In this document: positions 35,909-48,300 of the stretch, in pieces
Numbering within the stretch: the first letter of the stretch is position 1
How the letters are laid out: every line of letters begins with the position of its first letter
From: Stenopsyche tienmushanensis
Lineage: Eukaryota > Arthropoda > Insecta > Trichoptera > Stenopsychidae
Assembly (NCBI GenBank): GCA_008973525.1
Contig: WACJ01000117.1
Span: forward strand, 496,001 to 560,000
Direction: 5' to 3'
Length of the DNA stretch: 64,000 bases
The notes under the pieces: model-generated
The model's input: only the letters and a program-made list of their open reading frames with translations
Database searches by the model: none
Told to the model about the DNA's origin: nothing
Program-made: the position numbers and the translations under genes

Positions 35909-38324
35909 GTTAAGATGAAGTTTATTTTCATGTTATTTACAATGCTTTTATTATTGTAAATTGGTTTGTATTGTACTTAAATTTGAATATATTTGTGTAT
36001 GGAAAGCACTATTTCTTATTAATAATCTATGCTGAAAATTAATAATATAAAAAATATCTGCTAATTCAGATTGCTTTCATTTTTATCACCATTTTTTTTT
36101 TTTGTAGCCATCCTGTAATGTTACAAGAAGACGATGCACAATTAACAGAAGATGAAATTGCTATAATAGAAAAAATAACTTTAGAAGAAGCACAAGCCAA
36201 ATCATTGTGAGCATAAGGAATTTTTCAATATTCAAATTTAAAAAAAGACATTAATTCTGGGTATCTTTTATCATACACTATTTAACATTTAAATTAGTGT
36301 GGCATTAAAATAAGATTTTGATCTCATGAAGACCACGAACGTTTCTTAAATTGAAAATAACCGCAAACCGCACGTATATTTGTACTGATAAATATAAAGT
36401 TATGATTACAAAAATGACATAATGATGCTAAAAAGTGAATATATTGAAGTTATTGAGGCAAACGAGATTTCGTATAAACATAAATATAGTCATGAGATCG
36501 AAAAGAGAGGTCATGGACATGTACGGCGCCCGTCTTCTACTGGGCAGACCACGTGATACAGATGCCGACTCATAGAGTCTCTCAAACCATATTAGATTCG
36601 GGACCAAATAGAATACCTTGCCTACACTGTAAGTATAAGGATCATTTAGGACAGAAAGGCACAGGAAGGATAAATTTATCTATACTCTCTCGCGACGGGG
36701 GATGAGACGTGGGCTTGTCACTAAACCCCAGATTCCAAAGACAATTCAAAAAGAGCTTAGGTCTATGACACTGGCATACAAAATATGGTGCCCCGACTAC
36801 AGAAATATCTCGAAATTTATGAAGTATCCAGCGAATTTCAATTAAATACATGCATTTTTTGGATCCTACATGAATGTTGTAACCTCACTTTCTGGATGAC
36901 CCTCGTAGTAAAAGATAGTAAGAACAAAAATAAATCTATAAAAACGCTACGAACTTATTCCCCAATCTAATAGTATGCTTACGAAGTCTGATCTCTTGTT
37001 GCCTTGCAGTCGTCTTTCTTTCTTACTAAACAAGTTCTATTTATAAAGTCCCTGTGGGCGTCAGTATTGTGGACGTATCAGGGAGCATTTATTTCATTTT
37101 TTAATACTTTTTTCATTGCGCGCGCAGATTAATTTTAAATGGATGATGCTCTCTCATGCCATTTTTCCAGATCTTCGTTTTACGACGAAGGAGAGCTATT
37201 GACTTTTGAAGAAATGTTGCTGTTGGGACTGACAGACGAAATGTAATACACTTCTTATTTTAATAATATTTTGATAATTTCGACGATTGTGCAATTTAAA
37301 AATTATTTAAAAAATTTAGGCTCCCAGATGATAACAATGGAAAAAATGACATCAACGATGAAAATTTACCGAAAAGTGATTCTTGCAGAAATATGGATAG
37401 TGAGAGTGACACCAATTCAATGGACGTACCATAATTTTTAAATAATTTTTATAAATCGATTTTTACACATGCAATTTTGTTCTAATAAGTATTTTTTTGA
37501 TCTATTTAGAACGAGACTGGCCCTCAATGAAAGAGACAAAGAATTGATTGAAAAATATATAAATGATTATCTAATCAAATTAAAACCCACGTAATGATTG
37601 ATATAATTCTAAATTTTGATAAATTACACCATTTTTATGATCAAATTTTTAATTATTTTATATCATTAGGGATTCAAGCATGCTATTTCTCCCAGAGTCA
37701 TCATCAGATACAAGTAGTCTTAAATCTGAAGGCGCAAGGTAAATAATATTCATTAAAATATTGAACTAAAAAAAAAACTAATCCAGGAGTAATAGTACTG
37801 AATGCTCCGTGCTGCAAGTAACCCCTCGGTGAAATTTCGTTAGCCGAACAACGTGGCAACCAAAAACCGCAGCGTCGAAGGTAACACGGAGCTCGAGAGT
37901 TCAGCCGAAAGACCCCAATATATAACATTACTAAAATACATTTTTTTTTCATTTTGAAAGCCTTGCGCACGAAAATTCGATTGTTGTGCGACAAATGGCA
38001 CTATTATGAAATATTTATATTTAAATAACATATATTCATTAATTTTGCAATATTTTCAGAAGTCTGAAATTCGAAACCTGGCCAGAATTCACGCACGAAG
38101 AAATTGAAAATTTGGCATCCATTGAGGATGTAATAATATATCTCCGGTAGTCGAACACGAACAAACTATTTTCAAATGATGATCGTTCGCATAATTTGAC
38201 ATAACAACTATTTTTATTTTCATTTTCCAGAAAACTAGCAAAAGAAGTGGCAAAATTATTCACCGATCAACATCTTCAAGCACTCATAAACGTCTTATCT
38301 GACACAAACGTTCGCATCTATTGA
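33958..38324 (+). CDS. RING-d: 11- to 12-exon RING protein with acidic microexons
   Basis: Exons: 33958-34068, 34140-34240, 34413-34478, 34611-34691, 34770-34826, 36108-36206, 37171-37242, (37320-37434), 37510-37590, 37671-37739, 38060-38146, 38231-38324. Without the bracketed exon the CDS is 918 bp (305 aa). An acceptor (TTTCAG) lies 9 nt before the ATG. The RING is at residues 7-50: E-C-S-I-C, C-L-H-S-F-C-F-K-C-I-T-T-W and C-P-M-C, then R-G-D-S-N-Y-E-I as in RING-c and RING-f. Intron 1 is phase 0 and all later ones phase 2. Acidic patterns include D-L-D-F-N-D-D-E-I and Q-L-T-E-D-E-I-A-I-I. The last exon has K-E-V-A-K-L-F-T-D, homologous to exon 10 of RING-b and RING-e. The bracketed exon has no phase-2 donor and ends at a TAA, so it is skipped or an alternative end. 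Confidence 0.75.
35625..35935 (+). repeat. Dispersed repeat with (CT)n run, in RING-d intron 5
   Basis: Blocks with GGGCGATTTACCATCCCCA, CAACCGGTTGGGTAGTGACG-like sequence, GGGAGGTCGTCCCTCCTGCA and a (CT)n tract at 35878-35902 recur inverted at 51545-51725. Unclassified. Confidence 0.6.
36700..36905 (-). repeat. Inverted copy of the 32970 repeat, in RING-d intron 6
   Basis: The reverse complement matches 32970-33120 and extends further. It lies wholly within an intron. Confidence 0.5.
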
Positions 38325-38399
38325 ACATTGAATCGTTCCGACGAAAAAATAGCTTCCAAGTACATAGGAAGGCATTTATTTGTACATTTAATAATGTGA

Positions 38400-38405
38400 A
38401 ATAAA
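38400..38405 (+). terminator. Polyadenylation signal of RING-d
   Basis: AATAAA about 75 bp downstream of the RING-d stop codon; the only canonical signal close by. Confidence 0.5.
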
Positions 38406-39478
38406 TCAATAATTAAATCTGTTTTGTGCCTATTACTGTGTTGCGACAATTAAAAGGACATGGTTACCGTGCAAACCTGTCAGTTTACTTCTGAAGGAGT
38501 GGATTTTGTAAAGGATTGGTGATACTTGACTAATGACGCTACTCCTGAACAGTCAAAGGGGAATAACACTATTGATCAACGATAAGAATGATGGGAGTAT
38601 CTTAATTATCTAAACAAACGCCTGCTCTCAAGACAACATGAACGAAAGTCGTCTTATCTTTGTTGAAAGAGTTTAATAGCTTATCCGACGATATAAATTT
38701 AAGTCCATCATACCTAAATTTTATGACGATTAAAAGATTCTTTATAATACGATTTTTTATTGAATAGTAAGTATGAACATTTACGAGTTTCTATATAAAA
38801 AAAAAAATTAGTGTGTTTAATAAGACGCAAGACACCCATCTCTGTCTCACGATTGCCGGTCCGATAGGGTTAACAATCATGTAATATTGTTACAAATAAT
38901 CAAATTATAAACGACAACCCACTCGATCAGTCTTCTTCGGACAACTTCGTTGTAATGAGAGTTCGTAATAGTTCTGTAGACATGTTCGGGTACGGCATCC
39001 GATCGCGAGGCGTTCATTCATCATGTCAGCGATCCGAAAAGCGGACCGGTTAGATACACATATCACACATAAAAAATCATATTGAAAAATACACACAGAG
39101 TTGATGTTATTTAATTTCATTGTAATCTTCTCGAAAAGATTATGATAAATCGTCAAATATGTGAAATTATAAGAAATTTACAACAGATTACTCGAAACTT
39201 GCTGGCATATCTTATCACAATTCAGATAATCGTAATGTTGATTAATTTTCTGATAAGCGATTAAGTACATAAAATACTTTTGAACAACAATATTTTTTAA
39301 TAAGCGATTCTAAATCGGGGATTCCCACAGCAAATCTGATAATACTGATATTAAATAGATATATGTACATATATTGCATAAAGATGCAAGTCGACGTCGA
39401 CGAATTAATTTTTATCATAAGTTTTCATGTATGCGTTCTTATCTGCGCAAGGGCAGGGCTACCAATTATGCTCCATGA

Positions 39479-41097
39479 CAGCGATTCTTAAACATATGTA
39501 GTCCACGGACCCACTCTTGAGCAAATTATTTTCTGCGGACCCCCTTTTTGCGCAAAATTTCCTTCGCCAACATTTTACGTCGTTCTTGAGATTTAATTTT
39601 TCAAACAAACAAAAAAATGTCTTGGTCAAATATTGGTTAAAATAGATCTTCTTGAAATGATTTCTGTCAATAATTCCACGAAAATATCATGTTTAAGCCG
39701 CTAATTGCTTGAATATAAAAATCACGAGCGCAAACCGGTGTCTTCTATGTGAATAAATCTGTAATTACATTGATAAAAAATATCTGAGAAATACATTTCT
39801 TTAAATATCCAGATCACCATAGGAGGTTTCACTTATCTAGGCAAACATTCAGCAATATTAATACACTTATACCTCTTTTTGTGCGACTTTTTTTGTGCGA
39901 TTTCGAAGTTATGCGGTTTTTTAAAGCATTTTTTTTTAAATTCTACAAAGATTACGTATCGAGATATTTTGGATAAAATAGAAAATAAATCATCAACATT
40001 AACCGAAATTTGGAAAACAATAATTTAGGAAATTTCTTTGCATTTTTCCAATCATTTGACTTTTAAAAATACATTCTCCAAAAGAATTTCCAAAATTCCA
40101 ACTATTTACGGAGTTATAGCTTTTTTAGTGACGCGGCAACTTGGCCAGTCCTACCATAGTAAAATCTTTTAACGCGTTTTTTTCGAAACTACTTTTTTCA
40201 ACACGGTTGACATCATATCTCAAGTTTTAATTAATTAATTTATTTCAAACTGGGTACGAATCTTATCTATTCAACCCTCTGCTATTCCTACCAGAATTCA
40301 AAATCAATTTTTTAACTATTTAAAAAAATATTAAATCTGTGACAAAATAAGGCCAAAAAATGACTCGACTGTTTTTTTTTTTTGAGTTAGGGACTATAGT
40401 GACATTTTTACTAATTATGAAAGAAAAAATCTACACAGAACAATGATGACATCGACACTGGATATACCATTTCTTCCGAAGAAGAGAGCTATTTTGAGTC
40501 ATATCGAAAGTCGAAACGAAAATTATTAACGTTTTTTATTAACTTTTTTTATGCGATTTTGGATATATTTTATATAGCTGTTTTAAAGTTATGCGGTTTT
40601 TAAAATAAATTGAATGCATCTTCCCTTTTTTATGGAAGTCATCTCTTTTTGTACGATTTATTTTTGTGCGATTTTCTACCGCACAAAAAAAGGTTCAAGT
40701 GTATATGAATATTCATGAAAGTTATATTGCTGCAATATTGCTAAATGTTACTGAATGTTTCTGAATATTTATGCAACATTCAGCAATGTTGCTTTCATCT
40801 TCTTGAGAATCTTTAAACATATGGTATAGTCAGACACTTTCTATCATAGTATTTTTTAAAAACTACAGCGGCCATCTATACGTTAGGTCGGGTACTTTTG
40901 GGACTATCTTCGTATATTATTTTAAAATAAAAACATAATCATATTTAATATATTGCACTTATAATAGTATTATTTTATTTTTAATCAAAATAGTTAAGGC
41001 TTTGATTCTCGCTATTATTAAAACCATGTTTCAAATCATTATGCATAGGATTAATAGTTTTTTTATATTTTCGTGGACCCCAGTTTAAGAGCCGCTG
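39479..41097. mobile_element. hAT-like element with 8-bp target duplication and nested MITE
   Basis: The ends are CAGCGATTCTTAAAC and, inverted, GTTTAAGAGCCGCTG. Flanks CTCCATGA (39471-39478) and CTCTATGA (41098-41105) are an 8-bp duplication with one mismatch. The paralogous empty site CTTTATGA lies at 11435-11442 in copy A. A Tigger-like MITE (39862-40703) is nested inside. A shorter, worn relative is at 56970-57208. No transposase was seen. Confidence 0.85.
39862..40703. mobile_element. Tigger/pogo-like MITE nested in the hAT element
   Basis: Ends TACACTTATACCTCTTTTTG and, inverted, AAAAAGGTTCAAGTGTA, flanked by TA. Internal AT-rich blocks match 26248-26877. It has no coding capacity. Confidence 0.6.
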
Positions 41098-41685
41098 CTC
41101 TATGATATTTAAATATCTATTTTGCTTATTATTTTTTGCATCATTTTTATAGGGTAATAAATATATATAATATATACTTTTAAATTGCCATGTCCGTATC
41201 TATAGCGTTCTCTCGGATATACAAACGACAAATGGACAACACACGAACGATGCAACTTTTTATTTCAATATTTTTATTGTTTTGCTACAAAATTAAAAAA
41301 AAACGATTCAGATTGCAAAACACTGACAACATTCAATATTATCTTAGAAACACCATATCAATTTGTTTATCGATTCAGTCATATTTTACCCACGAATCTA
41401 CCATGTTATTTTAAAAATAATAGTGATTTTTGACATTCAACAATATAATAATGATTCCTGGGGGAATTTGAATATGTGACATTACAAAATTGTAAGTTTT
41501 ATATCACGCTTTATATATAGATTTAAGATTGCATGCTTGTTGATGCTTACATTTTGATTGACATTTGCAACCATATCTATTATTTTAAATTAATATTTAT
41601 TCAAATAACAATTGATTACTTTGAAAAAGTATGTCAATTGCAAAAAAATGTTTTGTAAGACCAAATGAAGTTTTAATAATACAGG

Positions 41686-42314
41686 ATATTTCAATGAGGA
41701 CGCTCGAATTTTATTTTCAAAATCATTGCTCCATTCAAGAAACGTTTCACCAAATAATATTTTTTAGCGATGAGAGCCCATTTTTGGATGAATGGATGTA
41801 TGAATAAGTAAATTTGTCTGAATTGGGACGATACCAATCCACATGAGATACACCAGCACAGAATGCATCCAGAGAAAGTCACAGTTTGGTGCGGATTTTG
41901 GTCTGGCGGAATCATCGGTCTGTACTTATTCCAAAACGAAACTGGCATCACAGGATCGATAATAAGCTACTTTTTGTGACCTAAACTGGATGATATGAAT
42001 ACCGATATGTGGTTCCAACCAAAACGACGCTGCATGACACACAGCGCATGCCACGATGGATATAATGCACGAGCGGTTTAAAGGCGACGTGAATTGGCCA
42101 CAGATCGTACGTTTTAACGCCTTTATCGAAAATTGAACCTCCCGAATACGTTCCACCGAGCAAAGCCGCGGCGGACATCTGAACGACTTTATATTCCATA
42201 CTTATAATGCCATAAAATATTCTTTCATATAAAAAAAAATTGAACAGATATCTAAGATACGGCTCGTTCTATTTACATTTAAAAATCGAGCGTCCTTATT
42301 GTAAGACTCTATTT
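41686..42314 (+). mobile_element. Tc1/mariner-like element upstream of RING-e
   Basis: Same terminal and transposase blocks as the 15063 copy (TTTCAATGAGGACGCTCGA left, TCGAGCGTCCTTATTGTAAG right), with part of the left half missing. It lies at the paralogous position, 84 bp before exon 1 of RING-e. Confidence 0.75.
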
Positions 42315-42397
42315 TTGCATCAAAGGCATACTGTGTGCTCTTTTGCAAATGCAAATAAATTTTTATAGTAAAAAATATCCTGTTCCAGATATAAAAA

Positions 42398-45300
42398 ATG
42401 GATAAAAATAAAAAGTTATGTTCTATGTGCTCGAAACCATTTGTGAGGAAAACCTTATTGGATCCCTGTAAACATACATTTTGCTTTGGATGCATCGAAA
42501 GATGGAATGCTGTAAGGCTTTTTTATGTTATCCTATAAATTAATCAATTTTACAAATAATTATGATTTTTTTTCCTAATTTAAATATATTTTTTTAGATA
42601 AATATTGGCTGTCCAAAATGTGGGAAACAAATCAAAGGTTTTATAATCAAATCATCTGATGAGGCGTAAGTCTGATTAATAAATTTAGATCATATAAAGC
42701 TGTCTCTAGCCCTTATTTTCGTATATAAAGAAAATAAATATTATTTGTATCGAAATACTAAAAAAAATAACTTGTGGCGACTTATTGTTGTCAATTAACA
42801 ATTTTTTCTTGTTACTAAGAAATTCGCGTAATTAGTATAAAAAAATCAAATTTATTAAAAAGCGTAAAATTCTTCCCATTATTTTAACAATCCTCCAGTC
42901 CCTGTTTTGTAAAAAAATCCTGCTTAGAAGCAAAAAACGTTTTTAAATGCATTTCCACTTCAGCTGCATTTTAAAATCGTTTTTCTTTCTGGCTATCTGA
43001 AAAGGTGGAAATCCGGTCCGGTGAATATGGAGGATGCGGTAAAACTTCCCAGTTTAATTCCCGAACTGACATCCGCGGACCGTTACCACTTCACCGCGTT
43101 TTACTGTATTTTATGGCATTCCAGCCCAAGAACAATGTCTAACAATAGTTCTACAAATCTCTTCTATATTTTAATATGCTATGCACTTTAAGTTTTTTTT
43201 TGTTTGAGGGAAATCTTCAAAAGACACCATCATTCTGGTGGTAGTGTGCTGTGGTACGTTCAGCATCCTCCTTCTGCCGTATAGCGCACGTCGTGTATTT
43301 GCACCACGCATCAGTTAAGATTGAAGGTACCATGTTGCTAGGGGAGAGTGAGCTGATTCCCAACTTCTCCCGTAGGATGTCCCTTTCGGTGCTCCATACT
43401 GGTCAGACAAATCGTGTGTGCAGCATCGTCGTACTCCGCTACGCAGTGGTGGCACTCCAGGCCGGTCTCTTTGCATATTTTATATAGGTAGCTACCAAAA
43501 CAGCCGTACCAGACGAGGACCTGGATCAAGTGGTAGCACAGTTGACCGTGCTTTCTGGCTACCCAGGTTCTCGTGTTCGGTATTAGCTTTTGCGTCCACC
43601 GACTTTTAGCGGAGTTGTCCCATCGGGATTACCACGCCACCATAGTGCTTTGCTTATTATTCTTGTCTTCGCCTTTCTGTGTTGCCTGTCTCTCGTAAGC
43701 GAGCAGGTCGATTGGCGGTGTGGCAGTCAGGGCCAGGATGGCGTCTTCTGACACTGTGCGATATTCTTCTCTTACTTCTCTGGACTCTGGCCACGTTGAG
43801 CCTGACCCTTTCAATTTGTAGTGCCTCGGCCCATATCGGCGCGCCGTACAACAGTACCGAGTGCACTACCTCCTTGTAGAGACGCCTTCTGTTTTTTTTT
43901 TAGGCCACCAATGTTGGGCATCTATCTGGCCAGATTCTCCGCGATGCTGGCCGCCTTCGCTGCCGCTTTCTCGGTATGGGTGACGAATCGGAGCTTTTTT
44001 TCTGTGGGCGAGGAATCTTCACAAGACACCCAGAGAATCTGGGTAGTGTAGGATTCACGATTTTTCGTTCGTGCCTACCCACTAAACCTCCCCCTTGTCC
44101 TTCTCTGTCCCCCTGGTATTGTTTTCCACATTGCTTCAGGGGGACAGGTATTCTGGTCTTAGGTGATTGGCCCTATTCTATTGTTGGAGAGGTGCTCTGC
44201 GTCTCTCTCTTTCACTGTCCTCTTTGGCGCTCAGAATCTCTTCTACGTATTCGCGCAAAAGGTCCCAGTTCTTCTTGCTCTCCATCATGCTGTGGACCAT
44301 GTTGTCAACGTTAAGCTCGGCTACCCCGAGTGCTTGTTTTAGCAGTTTCATCTGGGGTGCCCAAGCCTCAGAGCCAATGATGGCGTGCTCTGCGTCATCG
44401 ACCTCCGCTTGGCAGTAGTGGCAATTGGCAGATGTTTCCTTGCCAATCCGGACGAATCGGAGCTGCTCATCAATCTCCACCCCCAAATACCGAATGGATC
44501 TTGAGTATTTGATCTCGGAACCCCCGATCCTCAGGGGTGTGGGCGCAAGCTTCCTGCGTCTTGTGAAAAAGAGGTTCCGTTTTTTGGACAGCGAGCTCCA
44601 GACTAGCTCCTGTCAGCCACTTCTTTGCCTTTTGGCTCCGTCGTTCTCAGCAGTCTATCGTACATTACATTCCACAGGTTTATTGGTGTTACATTTAACT
44701 ATTTATTAATGAGATCTTCGAAACTCATGCTTCGAAGCAAAATATTTAGTATCTGGTTCAATTTTCATGAGTAACAAACGAAGGTCTCCACTTTCAGAAA
44801 TATTCAGACTGTTTCTCTGTTCAGTCATAATATAATTAACAGCATTAAATTCTACAAGATATGTAGAAATATTTTTTTGAAAGTGAAATTTCTATAGACG
44901 CAGTAAAGCAAATTGGCTCGAAAGTCACAAAACTCCAAGAGGTCCAGTTGGTCGGAAAGAGAGGGAAAATAATTTGTAGTCTCTCCAACTCTGTCGCATA
45001 CGGCATAAAGATGCTACGCGCATGCGCCGCGCCGCTCTACTGTGCGTGTGTGTCTATACGTAACATAAAGCAACCGCTACACCAGCGCAATTTCCACTAG
45101 GAACTAAAAAGTTTCACTTCTATTGCGCAAGAGTCTTGTGTATTTTTTTACATTTTGTCATAGATTTTCACCCACCATCATAGATGAAGTTATTAGGATA
45201 ATACGTTCTAAAATCATTTAAGGTTTCACTGCATCTACTTCAATATATTCATCAACAACCTTGTTAACAATCTGATTATATAATGTTATACGCCTGATTA

Positions 45301-48300
45301 TTGAAGATATGAAGTTATATTGTTAATAGGAATCGTGTTACGCGAGGGTTGCTTTTATTGCTAATTTTTTTCTGATTTAGGGACTTTTTATATGATCGAT
45401 TTGTGTTGTACATTTACTCGTAACCATCCATAACATTTTTAATATTTTCATGACACTGAAAGAGGAATAAAAGAGCATAAAAATGCAAGATTTGGAATAT
45501 TGTCAAGGTAATTTAATGTAACACATCACTCAATAAGTTCGTAGGATATTTATTTACAATCAGGTCATATCGTTTATTTATTGAATTTTGCAGGATTTAT
45601 AAGATAATTGCTTCGTTTCTATCTCAAAAAAAACGACAAAGGGACAAAAATTACGATACGTATGTATAAAAAATTAAATTTCATACGAATCTGGATTTTT
45701 ATGACTTCTAGGTTTAGAATAAGAAAAAAGATTAAGCGTTGGTATAGTGGTTTAGATCCTGAATTCTGATTATCATGGTTCGGGTTCATATCCGAATTGT
45801 TGGGATATCAGAAATATTAATTTGATTCATTGGATCCCCGATTTCTTGGATCTACAAAAGTAAAATTACAACGATAATTTTAAAAAAACCATGATTGAAA
45901 AACCAAATGGGTCCAGGGGGCCTCGAACTTAAAACACGGCAAAGGCGTTTCAACTGCTAAATCCGCCACTGCTTATAACAGATATGGAAAAAGAAGAAAA
46001 GATTCTGAGATCGTTAATAAAGTCGGGCAGGGCCAACTATGAGTATCTCATATATAATCATTATTATAATGTTATTTTAAAATGAATTTGATTATTTAAT
46101 TGGCAATAAATAAATACCATTTTTTTTGTTTTAGGCATAATTTTAATCTAACTGATAACGAATTAGCCATAATTAGATCACAAATCGAAGAAGCGCAGCA
46201 ATCGACGAGGTAATAGTCATTTCGTAGACAAAATCATTCTTCATCCTAGGACTTAGATAACAATTGATAAAATTAAGTATATATATTAGTTGACAGCATT
46301 AAGATTTACGTTACATCACTAAAAATATGCACACATTCCACCACGAATGTAGGAGTGATTCCAAACCTTTTGATTAGAAAACGCGCATATATGCGTTTAA
46401 CTCAAGTGATACCGAAAGAGCATTATCGCATGTTGAGTGCAGAGACAGAAAGAGTGTCTTGCGTCTCATAATACACTTGCATATCGATGACAAGGTGGTA
46501 AAGGTACCCCTACACGTCTAAACATTTTCAAATATTATGAAAACGATTCATATCGGCGATCCATGAATATAATTCAATATGTAAATTCACTACCGATTAT
46601 ATAAGTTTAAAATATTAGCTATTATCCCACTATACAAGTCAACTCTGAGAGCATTTCGTTTGAAATGACTGCGAAAATCATGAGATCATCAGCGATCATC
46701 TCAATGACTGAGGGTGAACGATAATGAAAACCGATAATAATTGCAGGGATGTTGAAAAAAAAATTGTATTCACATTGGTACATATGCTTAAATAATTTTT
46801 TTTTCAGCTCTGGAGAAAATATGCAAGAAGGAACTGTGCAAAATATAGAACTAACAGAAGAAGAAATCGAAATCATAAACATGCATGCTATCGAGGCTGA
46901 GATATTACGGTCAAATATGCAATAGATAAAATTAAATCGTTCATCAAAGAGATATAACTCTGTTCAAAAATATTTTTTCACTTGTTACAGATCTTCTAAA
47001 ATGGATGCCGACTACAATTTGAGCCAAGAAGATATCACCAATATCATAAATGACCAGATAAAAATAGAGATGCACACTTCAAGGTAACCCTTTTCTCACA
47101 TTAGACTTCATCAAATTCACTCTTAAAATAGCATTGTGTATTGATATTTTGATTCATACCTTAACCACCACATTTTTAAAACCTAAATATTAGTAATATC
47201 ACAAACGACGATTTATCGTATTTTAGCACTCTAAGGGTTAAATAACTTCCCATCAAACGCAATGAGATCTTCTGTGAAATCAATGATTGTTGAGGGATAG
47301 AAATAGGAACTGGATTCAAAGAAAGCATTGTTTTTATTATTCTCTTCCTCCTACGTGAATCTTCTTCAAAAATGGATCAGTTCAAAATTCTTCCAATTGG
47401 ATTTTGATGATTGATCAAACAAAGAGTCGAGGTTTTGCATTCGTTTTGCAAGGATCTGACACCATTGATAAGTGTAAAATAACATCATCTAGCTTAGAAA
47501 ATGCTCTTGATCTTAGATTAGTTACTAAGAAGGTTGATTTTATGCATCTGTTAATGGATATTGTAAGTTAAAGGATTGCGTTGTTTGTTGTGTAATATAT
47601 AATAAAGCAGGCTTGCTACTGGTGTAGCGGCTAATTATGCTACATATAGACACACACACGCACATGCAGCGCATGCGCGTGACGTCTCAGTGATGAATGC
47701 GATGGATACAGACAAACTACAAACGATTCTCTCTCTTTTCGTTCATCTACCGCTGGGAATTTCTCTTTTCGTGATGTTCGAGTCAATTTATTCTACCACC
47801 CCTATACAAGTTTCACTTAAAAAATCGCATATATTATGCTTGAACCACTAGATCTAGCTATAAATTACTGTTTTATTTTCCATAAAGTCAAGTCTGCTCT
47901 CTAGGTTACCCGTTTCAAGTCTATATAGAGCTTCTGACACCGTTGACGAAAAATAGTCCCATAACTCTACTTTCACCAATGCCAAACCTCGTATGCATCC
48001 AACAAATCGCTTGTCGTCAATCTTCATTGCCAAATCCGTGAATCTGAATTAAACCTCTCACAGGCCTTGCTTTAATACAAATAATTCCGTTGGTTTCTCA
48101 GAATTATCTGTATAATTGTATACTTTATACTGACAGTGATAATATTTGTTATGTTATTTACATTTACAGACGATCACCCATTGAAGAAATTTATTTAAAC
48201 GATGAAGAATTTGAAATGATTTGTTCAACGCTTGATTCATCGCCGAAACCTTCAAGGTATGAAATTGTTTATTTAAAGCTGGATGAAGTAATGGATAGAT

